DNA from: Deltaproteobacteria bacterium
GTDB lineage: Bacteria > Desulfobacterota > DSM-4660 > Desulfatiglandales > HGW-15
NCBI GenBank assembly: GCA_020060805.1
Contig: JAGUZM010000259.1
Location: forward strand, 1 to 35,761
Direction: 5' to 3'
Length of the DNA: 35,761 nucleotides
Part shown: positions 27,796 to 35,761 of the stretch, piece by piece
Position numbering within the stretch: the stretch's first letter is position 1
Layout of the letters: each line of letters starts with the position of its first letter
Position numbers and translations under genes: made by a program
The notes under the pieces: model-generated
What the model was told of the DNA's origin: nothing
The model's database searches: none
What the model saw: only the letters and a program-made list of their open reading frames with translations

Positions 27796-29013
27796 ATGAG
27801 AGTTCTAATTGTATCCGACATGTTTCCCAGAGGCGACAATCCTCTTTCCGGAGTCTTCGTCCTGGATCAGGTGAAAGCTCTTCTTCGAAACGGGCTTGAC
27901 ATCACCGTCATCTGTCCAACTCCCCGCTTCATCGCCCATTTGGGTCTGGTGGGGAATTTCAAAAGGGGGACGGCACTGAAGTCCAACCGGAGGCATATTT
28001 CAGGGGTGGAAGTCGCCTCCATTCCCTACTTGAACTTACCGCTCTCAGTCGGAATTCAACTAACGATCGCTTCCATGTACTTGGCCCTGCTTGGGAGCAT
28101 CAAGAGGGAATTCGACAAGCGTCGAGTGGATATTATACATGCACATAGAGTTTTTCCAACCGGATACGTCTCTATGCTTATTTCGCGAAAGTTAGGCGTA
28201 CCATGCGCGATATCCGCCCATGGTTCTGATGTTCATACACATCCATTCAACAACACGAAGATAGGAATGCTCACCCGCAGAACTATTGAAGGTGCTGATC
28301 AATTGATCGCCGTCAGTTACAGCCTAGCGCTGCAAATTGAGGGCCTAAGACGACCCAAAAATCCAGTACTTGTTGTGCATAACGAAATTGATACCACTCT
28401 TTTCAAACCAATACCAGAAAGGGCGGCATTACGGAGGTCACTCGGACTGCCTGAGCAGGGGCTCGCCATATGCTATGCCGGCAGGATCTCCCAAGAAAAG
28501 GGGATACTGGAACTGGTATCTGCATTCGACTCTCTTCGTGCCTCAAACCCGGACGTCTGGCTACTCCTCATTGGAGATGGGCCGCTCCGACGGGAGATTC
28601 AGAACTATGGCGCGATTCGGCAGAATCGAGTCTTCTGCGTTGGGCCTGTCTTGCACGATGACATGGCCAAATGGTTGAACGCCGCGGACATATTCGTCAT
28701 GAGCAGCCACAAGGAAGGAGCTTCCATGGTTGTTCTGGAGGCGATGGCCTGCGGCCTTCCAATCATAGCCACCTCTGTTGGGATTGTTCCTGAGCTTGAA
28801 ATTGAAAACTCCTGTGGTTTTGTTATACCGGCCAACCAAGCCGCTCCTTTAACTGCTGCGCTGGAGCAGCTCATTCAAAATGAAGAGTTGCGCCTGCGAA
28901 TGGGCTTTTCCGCCAGAAACATAATAACTTCCAAATATGAACCTGCCAATACACTCTCTCGGTTGCCCCAGATCTATCGAAGATTGACATCACATCCTCT
29001 GGGTGACTTCTAA
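27796..29013 (+). CDS. glycosyltransferase family 4
   Basis: RVLIVSDMFPRGDNPLSGVFVLDQVKAL; ISAHGSDVH; YAGRISQEKGI; SHKEGASMVVLEAMACGLPIIATSVG. Confidence 0.95.
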   Translation: MRVLIVSDMFPRGDNPLSGVFVLDQVKALLRNGLDITVICPTPRFIAHLGLVGNFKRGTALKSNRRHISGVEVASIPYLNLPLSVGIQLTIASMYLALLGSIKREFDKRRVDIIHAHRVFPTGYVSMLISRKLGVPCAISAHGSDVHTHPFNNTKIGMLTRRTIEGADQLIAVSYSLALQIEGLRRPKNPVLVVHNEIDTTLFKPIPERAALRRSLGLPEQGLAICYAGRISQEKGILELVSAFDSLRASNPDVWLLLIGDGPLRREIQNYGAIRQNRVFCVGPVLHDDMAKWLNAADIFVMSSHKEGASMVVLEAMACGLPIIATSVGIVPELEIENSCGFVIPANQAAPLTAALEQLIQNEELRLRMGFSARNIITSKYEPANTLSRLPQIYRRLTSHPLGDF

Positions 29014-29016
29014 GTC

Positions 29017-30132
29017 GTGGCGCCTGATCACATCGGTGAAAGATCCCGCGTGATCTACTTATGTCTCCAAGCCACACAGGAGGGACAGGCCAGCTATGCT
29101 CATGTTCATGAGATCGTTTCTGGCCTAAGAGACCTCGGCTGGGAAATAGTCCTTTACGAACCATCGTGTAAATCCGCAACCTCTCGCGGGGCTTTTGCTC
29201 GTTTTGTGCAGTTTGTTATCGTCCAGGCTAGGCTGGTTCTAAATCTGAGGAAAGTAGATATCGTTTACATTCGTAATCATTTTGCAGCGTTTTTGACTGC
29301 AGCATGGGCAAAGGTACTGCGCGTGTCTTTCGTGGTTGAGGTAAATGGGCCTTATGAAGATATGTTTACCGCATATCCCTGGATACGCAGATACAGGTGG
29401 CTTTTCGTGTGGCTTGCGCGGACCCAGATGAAGTGGGCTAGTGCATTGATCACCGTCACGCCTGAGCTCAGGGATATGGTTCTGAAGGATGCAGGGAATA
29501 AACACGTACAAGTCATCCCCAACGCCGCGAATATCGAGGTCTTCAATCCTCGTGCAAAGACAACTCATAAACTGCCGAAATCATTCGCGGCCTTTTTTGG
29601 TGGACTTGCGGTTTGGCAAGGCGTCGACACATTATGTGCTGCCATACGACATCCAAATTGGCCGACTGATGTTTCCCTTGTCATCATGGGGGATGGAGTA
29701 GACCGTCATAAAGTCGAGCAACTGTCGGCTGAAAACCCTAATGTTCTATATCTGGGGACGGTCCCCTACCATCAGGTACCAGGAATCGTTGCCCAGAGTG
29801 TTGGAGGGCTTATTCCAAAAAACAACGTTGGTGGGCATTTGAAAACCGGTCTTTCGCCCCTGAAATTATATGAAACCCTTGCCTGCGGGGTGCCCGCCGT
29901 GGTTACAGACATACCAGGCCAGTCCGATTTGGTTCGAACGCATGAGTGTGGAATCGTAGTAGGCATCGACGATCCTGCCGGTTTGGCGAATGCCGTTCGC
30001 TTCCTCCACTCCCATCCTGAGGGACGACGTGAAATGGGGAGAAACGGCAGAAAAACCGTGGAAGAACGCCACTCGTGGAAAATCAGGGCGAAGGCTACCG
30101 AGCATGTATTGCTATCCCTATCCCGTCGCTAG
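29017..30132 (+). CDS. glycosyltransferase family 4 (GTG start)
   Basis: VEVNGPYEDMF; VIPNAANIEVFNP; LSPLKLYETLACGVPAVVTDIPGQSDLV. Confidence 0.93.
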   Translation: MAPDHIGERSRVIYLCLQATQEGQASYAHVHEIVSGLRDLGWEIVLYEPSCKSATSRGAFARFVQFVIVQARLVLNLRKVDIVYIRNHFAAFLTAAWAKVLRVSFVVEVNGPYEDMFTAYPWIRRYRWLFVWLARTQMKWASALITVTPELRDMVLKDAGNKHVQVIPNAANIEVFNPRAKTTHKLPKSFAAFFGGLAVWQGVDTLCAAIRHPNWPTDVSLVIMGDGVDRHKVEQLSAENPNVLYLGTVPYHQVPGIVAQSVGGLIPKNNVGGHLKTGLSPLKLYETLACGVPAVVTDIPGQSDLVRTHECGIVVGIDDPAGLANAVRFLHSHPEGRREMGRNGRKTVEERHSWKIRAKATEHVLLSLSRR

Positions 30133-30139
30133 TGCTTCT

Positions 30140-31351
30140 ATGAAAGTCGCGCACATTACCACCGCAAACATCTCCCTTCGCTACTTGCTATTAAATCAAC
30201 TTAACAGCCTCGTCCAGGATGGCTATGAAATCGTTGGCATTTCCCCTCCCGGCAATCATTTGAAGGAGATTTATTCCTTTCGCCATGTACCAATACCAAT
30301 GACCAGGCATGTCTCACCCGTACAAGATCTGCCGTCTCTTTTTTCTATATATAGAATACTCGTACGGGAACGCTTTGCAGTGGTCCACACACACCAACCG
30401 AAGCCCGGCCTTTTAGGCCAAGTTGCCGCCAAGCTGGCAAAAGTACCGATCAAGATACATACGTTACATGGTTTCTACTTTCATGAAAACATGGCACCCC
30501 TTACTCGCAGATTTTATAAATCGATTGAGCAGTTCACAGTCCATTGTGCTGACATGACCCTTTCACAGAATCGCGAGGACATCAAGACTGCCATCCGGGA
30601 GGGGATCTGCGACAGCTCGAGAATAGGATACATCGGAAACGGGATCGACCTTGGACGATTTGATCATAGACGCGTAAGCCCATTATCTATCGAGACGCGT
30701 CGGACCGAGTTCCATATCCGTACCGGCGACCGTGTTGTAGGATTTGTAGGGAGATTAGTCCAAGACAAGGGTCTACTCGAGCTTTTCGAGGCCGCCAGGA
30801 TGATCTTGGAGCACGAACCCCGTGTGCGGTTCCTAATCATTGGTCAGCCAGACCAAGACAAGCCTGATGCTCTTACGCCTGAAGATGCCAGAAAACACGG
30901 GATATTTGATAGTTGCATTTTTGCCGGGCAGCGGGAAGACATGCCCGAACTTTACTCCCTTATGGATGTTTTTGTTTTGCCGTCGCATCGTGAAGGATTC
31001 CCGCGAGCGCCCATGGAAGCCGGGGCGATGGGCGTACCCTGTGTCTTAACGGACGTAAGAGGGTGCAGGGAGGTTGTGGAGCATAATCGCAACGGTCTGC
31101 TTGTGCCCCTAAGGAATCCTCCAGCGCTTGCCAAAGCCGTCATCAGACTCCTGACGGACAAAGAAACAGCGACCCGAATGGGAAAGGAAGCTGTCCGGAT
31201 AGCGCATGAGAGATTTGACGAAAGGGTTGTCTTCGACAAGATCAAAGTTCAGTACGCAAGGTTGATAACTGCCAAGGGCTTTCAACTCCCTTCCAAGGAG
31301 ACAGGATCAGTTTCCCGCCATGCAGGCGGCTATACGCTCCATGCCAGCTAG
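30140..31351 (+). CDS. glycosyltransferase family 4
   Basis: MKVAHITTANISLRYLLLNQLNSL; VHTHQPKPGLLGQVAAKL; GFVGRLVQDKG; PSHREGFPRAPMEAGAMGVPCVLTDVRGCREVV. Confidence 0.95.
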   Translation: MKVAHITTANISLRYLLLNQLNSLVQDGYEIVGISPPGNHLKEIYSFRHVPIPMTRHVSPVQDLPSLFSIYRILVRERFAVVHTHQPKPGLLGQVAAKLAKVPIKIHTLHGFYFHENMAPLTRRFYKSIEQFTVHCADMTLSQNREDIKTAIREGICDSSRIGYIGNGIDLGRFDHRRVSPLSIETRRTEFHIRTGDRVVGFVGRLVQDKGLLELFEAARMILEHEPRVRFLIIGQPDQDKPDALTPEDARKHGIFDSCIFAGQREDMPELYSLMDVFVLPSHREGFPRAPMEAGAMGVPCVLTDVRGCREVVEHNRNGLLVPLRNPPALAKAVIRLLTDKETATRMGKEAVRIAHERFDERVVFDKIKVQYARLITAKGFQLPSKETGSVSRHAGGYTLHAS

Positions 31352-31446
31352 GGAGTCGACTGCCATCCATGGCCGCCTTGCATAGAGAGTACGCTTAATT
31401 CTTCCTGAAATGCTTCATCACGAATGAATAGCAGTGCCCCAAGATC

Positions 31447-32436
31447 ATGAACGTCCTAGCTCCCAAGCCATTCCCTCTGTTGCTGAGCTTTGATATCGAG
31501 AACTGGTATCAGCTGCTGTATCGAGAATTTGGTGTCGATTCCCCAGAAGAAGGCCTCAATGCAGCCTTGTCTCGCCAGGTTTTGTCATTGCTGGAAATAC
31601 TGGACGAACTGAAAGCGTCAGCCACTTTCTTTCTCCTTGGAGAGAGCATTATCCATTGTCCTGACATCGTTGCGGAGATCGCAAACCGGGGACATGAGAT
31701 CGCCTGTCACGGCCATTGTCACAAGCCGGTTATGCAGCTATCTCCTGATGAATTCAGGAGGGATGTGGAAAGCGCCTTGGATGCCATCCTAAGAGTATCA
31801 CCGAACCGCCCGATCGGGTACAGGGCTCCCTTTTTCTCGATTAACAAGAACTGCATTTGGGCTCTCGAGATACTTTCAAATCTGGGCTTTACCTATGATT
31901 CCAGTCTGCACGACAGCCCCAAAATCCCTGAGCGCATAAAACCAATCCCTCAACACCCTTTCACCCTGGAGCTGCCGTCGGGAAATGAGCTCAAAGAGTT
32001 CCCCATCAGCTTGTTCAGATTTTCGGGCTTTAATCTGCCTATTGGGGGGGGTACCTACTGGCGAGTTCTTCCTCAATTTTTCCTCCGGTTCGCCCTTCGA
32101 AGCTTAATTAAACGCAATCCGACAAGCCCTGTCCTCTACTTTCATCCTTATGAGTTCGATCCACAACCTTTAAAGCTTCACCTTCCGCAAAAGGCTACTT
32201 CAAAGCAGAAGGTACAAACCGCCTATTTGGAAGCGCGCTACGGATTCGGTAGACGGTCATCATCGGCCAAATTACGCGACATGTCCCGGTTCTTCTCTTT
32301 CTCAGCTATTCAACACGCTCTTAATCCTCCAGCGATCAAGCAGTGCTTTGTCAGAATACAGTTATCCTCTCATGGAACTCTTCACACCACCGCCAATCTA
32401 GCGAATTGTCACCCCTGTAAACACTCTTATGACTGA
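31447..32436 (+). CDS. NodB-type polysaccharide deacetylase
   Basis: LLSFDIENWY; ATFFLLGES; GHEIACHGHCHKPV; GYRAPFFS; VLYFHPYEFD. Confidence 0.9.
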   Translation: MNVLAPKPFPLLLSFDIENWYQLLYREFGVDSPEEGLNAALSRQVLSLLEILDELKASATFFLLGESIIHCPDIVAEIANRGHEIACHGHCHKPVMQLSPDEFRRDVESALDAILRVSPNRPIGYRAPFFSINKNCIWALEILSNLGFTYDSSLHDSPKIPERIKPIPQHPFTLELPSGNELKEFPISLFRFSGFNLPIGGGTYWRVLPQFFLRFALRSLIKRNPTSPVLYFHPYEFDPQPLKLHLPQKATSKQKVQTAYLEARYGFGRRSSSAKLRDMSRFFSFSAIQHALNPPAIKQCFVRIQLSSHGTLHTTANLANCHPCKHSYD

Positions 32437-33457
32437 TATTGAATATAGTAAGTACAAGCCGGGCGATGAGGCACAAATCCTGGAGTTACACCACAGAGTA
32501 TTTAATTCCGATTACACCCTTGATTACTGGAAATGGCACTTCAGGGACAACCCATCTCCCGATGCCCAGATATGGCTTGCATTACTTAAAGGGAAGTGCG
32601 TCGGCCACTATGCTCTCATGCCTATGTCCTTATGGGTTGGTGAGGAAATCTCTGTTTTTCAATCCCTGATCAGCATGATCCATCCCGATTACCAGAGAAG
32701 GGGAATATTGAAGGGCCTTGAATCTGTCGCTGGAACTAACTTGGCTGGGAAATACCCGATGTATACATTTCTCAATCATAATTCATATGATGTTTATACG
32801 AAGAGATTTGGCTGGGAATATATGGGAGATGTCCCGATATACGTAAGGCTCGTGAACACCAGGCTATTCGGCGAGCGCCATCCGCTTCTCAAGATACTAA
32901 ACCCACTCTGCCTGCTCTACCAAAACTTCTTTAGCGGGTTTGGACGGAGACTCTACTTTACAGAATTCAGCGACTTCGACGAAGATTTAGAAAACCTGTG
33001 GCTAAGAAACCGCGAGCGTCTCGGTATTACCTTCAACCGGTCTCAACCATGGTTTCAATGGCGATACTCCAAAGGTCCCATAGAGTACATAAAGTACAAG
33101 ATATTGGATGAAGGCAGAGTCGTAGGATACCTTGTTTTACGGTACCAACCGAGGTTCGGATTTAAGTTCGGATGGATACTCGATATTCTGGTCGATGACG
33201 AGCCAGGCAAACATCTTTTCTCTCGAACCCTTCAATCCCTTGCTCTGGAGTCTGCACTGCAATGTGACATACTATCTCTCCTTTTGCCAAATTGTACTTA
33301 TCGAACGGACTTACATAGGGCCGGTTTCTTCAGGCTTCCAAAGCGGATCCTCCCGCATCCATTCTATTTTTGTGTACGACCCTATGATTATAGGAACAAA
33401 GCTTTCGAGGACATTACAAAATGGTACTTGTCTTGGTCCCTGCATGATGCCTTATAG
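32429..33457 (+). CDS. GNAT-family N-acetyltransferase
   Basis: FQSLISMIHPDYQRRGILKGL acetyl-CoA-binding motif; two-domain length. Confidence 0.75.
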   Translation: MTDIEYSKYKPGDEAQILELHHRVFNSDYTLDYWKWHFRDNPSPDAQIWLALLKGKCVGHYALMPMSLWVGEEISVFQSLISMIHPDYQRRGILKGLESVAGTNLAGKYPMYTFLNHNSYDVYTKRFGWEYMGDVPIYVRLVNTRLFGERHPLLKILNPLCLLYQNFFSGFGRRLYFTEFSDFDEDLENLWLRNRERLGITFNRSQPWFQWRYSKGPIEYIKYKILDEGRVVGYLVLRYQPRFGFKFGWILDILVDDEPGKHLFSRTLQSLALESALQCDILSLLLPNCTYRTDLHRAGFFRLPKRILPHPFYFCVRPYDYRNKAFEDITKWYLSWSLHDAL

Positions 33458-33521
33458 GTACTTGACCGCAGTTGTCGCCGAAGGGTAGACCTTAGTGTCA
33501 AATTTTTTTTGTCAATAATCC

Positions 33522-34217
33522 ATGATGTACGGCGACGTACGGCGGTGCCTACAGAACCCGGTTCCGTGTATATACCGTAAATTGATAATCTCCGCTAAGA
33601 AGTCCCATTGCCATGACATAGCCAGACTCCACGCCCAAGAGATAGGGACGGGGTTTCTTTCAAGAATCGGGGATAGATTCCTGATCGAGCTTTATGAGGC
33701 AGCACAGCAATCCCGGCACGCGATTCTACTTGTCTCGATACATGAAGAAGACACCATCGACGGGTATGTAAGCGCTTCGGTGAACACCCGAAAATTTTAT
33801 TCAGATTTTCTGCTGGGTAAACACTTTCTCAAATCGATCCCGGCTCTGTTGGGCTCCTTGTTTTTCCAAAGGAGCCCCAGAGATCCTGGAGATAGGGAAG
33901 AAGCTGGAACACGTCTGGTGAAATATTGGGAGACCTTTACTTACCCCTTCAGGAATAAAGGGGGAGCCGTTTGCGACTATGAGTTGCTTAGCATCGTAGT
34001 GCAAGAGAATACACGGGGGAAAGGTGTAGCGGATGCGCTATTGACGGAACTAAAGAACCGCTTCTTTAAGCATGGGATTACTTGTTTCCAGGTGGTTGTC
34101 GGGTCCGCTAATAAGCGAGCTTGCCGATTTTATGAAAGAAACGGTGGCAGGCTGTTGACAGAAGTCGAAGTTCATCGGGGCGAGAAGTCCAAAATCTATA
34201 TTATAGGATCACGTTAG
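33522..34217 (+). CDS. GNAT-family N-acetyltransferase
   Basis: LLSIVVQENTRGKGVADALLTELKNRF...NKRACRFYERNGG. Confidence 0.85.
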   Translation: MMYGDVRRCLQNPVPCIYRKLIISAKKSHCHDIARLHAQEIGTGFLSRIGDRFLIELYEAAQQSRHAILLVSIHEEDTIDGYVSASVNTRKFYSDFLLGKHFLKSIPALLGSLFFQRSPRDPGDREEAGTRLVKYWETFTYPFRNKGGAVCDYELLSIVVQENTRGKGVADALLTELKNRFFKHGITCFQVVVGSANKRACRFYERNGGRLLTEVEVHRGEKSKIYIIGSR

Positions 34218-34261
34218 AAAGTTTCCTTTACCCAATTTTTGATGAGAATGCGTCTAAAATA

Positions 34262-35428
34262 ATGAATGTCATTACAAATTCAGTCGTTCAGGTGCTTTTG
34301 TCGCTTCTGCCGGAGAAAGTCAATATTCCGCTGCATATCCCCGAGTTCGAGGGCAATGAAAAGTTGTATGTGAATCAGTGTATCGATTCAAATTTCGTCT
34401 CTTATCTCGGCGAGTTCGTGAACCACTTTGAAACCATGCTGTCCGAATTTACCGGCGCCAGGCGCGTTCTGGCGACCGTGAACGGGACCTCCGCACTTCA
34501 CGCTTGTCTGAAAATCGTCGGCGTGGCTCCAGGCGATGAGGTATTGCTTCCCTCTCTCACGTTTATTGCCACGGCCAATGCGGTCAGCTACTGCGGGGCG
34601 GTTCCCCATTTCGTGGATGTGGAAGAGAAAACGCTGGGGGTGGATCCCTTCAAACTGGCGGATCATCTGGAAGCAATCGCAGCGACCGACAATGAAGGCT
34701 GCATCGACAAGGAGACCGGCGCGCGCATTCATGCCATTGTCCCGGTGCATACATTCGGCCATCCGGCGGACATCGACCCGCTGTTGGAGGTGTGCCGGAG
34801 ATACGGCGTCAAGGTGGTGGAGGACGCGGCCGAGTCCCTGGGCTCCTATTACAAGGGAAGACATACCGGGACGTTCGGTCACGTCGCCGCCTTGAGCTTC
34901 AACGGCAACAAGATTATCACCACCGGAGGCGGCGGCGCCATCATGTGCAACGATGAGGATCTCGCTGATCTGGCAAAGCACATCACCACCACGGCGAAAG
35001 TACCGCACAGATGGGAGTACCGCCACGATATGGTCGGGTTCAACTATCGGCTCCCTGCCCTGAACGCGGCCATGGGATGCGCCCAGATGGAAAGGCTGCC
35101 CGATTTTTTGGCCCGAAAGCGGCGGCTGGCGGAGCATTATCAAGAGGCGTTTGAAGGGCTGGAAGGGCTCCGGTTTTTCAAGGAGCCGGAGTTTGCCATA
35201 AGCAACTACTGGCTGAATGCCCTCGTCCTGGACAAGCCGGATATGGGATTGCGGGACGAGGTCCTGGAGGCCACAAACAACGCAGGCTTCATGACTCGCC
35301 CGGTGTGGACTCTGCTCCATCGTCTCCCTATGTTCAGGGATTGCCCGAAGATGGACTTGAGCACCTCCGAGAGCCTGGAGGCGCGCATCATCAATATACC
35401 GAGCAGCGCTTACCTGGGAAACCCCTGA
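34262..35428 (+). CDS. DegT/DnrJ/EryC1/StrS aminotransferase, LegC-like
   Basis: NIPLHIPEFEGNEKLYVNQCIDSNFVSYLGEFVNHFE; VEDAAESLGSYYKGRHTGTFGHVAALSFNGNKIITTGGGGAI. Confidence 0.9.
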   Translation: MNVITNSVVQVLLSLLPEKVNIPLHIPEFEGNEKLYVNQCIDSNFVSYLGEFVNHFETMLSEFTGARRVLATVNGTSALHACLKIVGVAPGDEVLLPSLTFIATANAVSYCGAVPHFVDVEEKTLGVDPFKLADHLEAIAATDNEGCIDKETGARIHAIVPVHTFGHPADIDPLLEVCRRYGVKVVEDAAESLGSYYKGRHTGTFGHVAALSFNGNKIITTGGGGAIMCNDEDLADLAKHITTTAKVPHRWEYRHDMVGFNYRLPALNAAMGCAQMERLPDFLARKRRLAEHYQEAFEGLEGLRFFKEPEFAISNYWLNALVLDKPDMGLRDEVLEATNNAGFMTRPVWTLLHRLPMFRDCPKMDLSTSESLEARIINIPSSAYLGNP

Positions 35429-35761
35429 CCATCCACAGATTACGCAGATTAGCACAGATTTCTTTGAAGACAAGAATCGGTGTGAATCGGTCAGATTACG
35501 CAGATTAGCACAGATTTTTTGAAAAACAGGAATCGGTGAGAATCGGTGTAATCTGCGGACACTGGAGATGGACTTGCGCACCTCCACAGATTACGCAGAT
35601 TAGCACAGATTTCTTTGAAAACAGGAATCGGTGAGAATCGGTGTAATCTGTGGATGACCAAAATCTGGTTCATCTGCGGAAGATAGACTTCAGCACCTGA
35701 CCTCCACAGATTTCTCAGATTAGCACAGATTTTTTTGAAGACAGGAATCGGTGTGAATCGG
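35429..35761. repeat. array of ~70-bp palindromic dispersed repeats (4 units, last cut by the window edge)
   Basis: CAGATTACGCAGATTAGCACAGATT at 35436, 35492, 35587; variant CAGATTTCTCAGATTAGCACAGATT at 35707; each followed by GGAATCGGTGxGAATCGG; unit 35584-35653 has ~13-bp terminal inverted repeats. Confidence 0.93.

Noticed and set aside
34388-35587. 399-aa minus-strand ORF opposite the LegC-like aminotransferase
   Set aside because: Antisense to a strongly conserved CDS; no recognisable motifs and runs into the repeat array.
35429-35761. CRISPR-like array (repeats of ~25-70 bp with spacers)
   Set aside because: Spacing is irregular, units are palindromic and degenerate, spacers derive from the neighbouring gene, and no cas genes are present; better explained as dispersed repeats.

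Overview
The window is a ~30 kb polysaccharide (O-antigen/capsule-type) biosynthesis locus, with all credible genes on the + strand and many short stop/start overlaps. Contents: wecB-like UDP-GlcNAc 2-epimerase; a degraded GDP-mannose 4,6-dehydratase; a cupin; two DegT/DnrJ/EryC1 aminotransferases (perosamine-synthase-like and LegC-like); Wzm/Wzt-type ABC exporter; several methyltransferases; about a dozen glycosyltransferases; an O-antigen ligase/polymerase-like membrane protein; an asparagine-synthase-like protein; a sulfotransferase-like protein; a secreted TIM-barrel-like protein; a NodB-type deacetylase; and two GNATs. The left edge (1-4830) is a repeat-rich, decaying junction. It has an MntA/HepT toxin-antitoxin module between ~190-bp direct repeats, low-complexity repeats, a gmd pseudogene, and a truncated GxxExxY-type gene between oppositely oriented ~20-bp-period repeats. 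The right edge (35429-35761) is an array of ~70-bp palindromic repeats that also contains short copies of the adjacent aminotransferase gene. The most interesting coding signal is 18465-19538, a protein closely resembling plant reversibly glycosylated polypeptide / UDP-arabinopyranose mutase (GT75). The most interesting structural signals are the repeat systems at both edges and the broken gmd next to an intact perosamine-synthase-like gene. All family calls come from motif recognition by eye; no searches were run.
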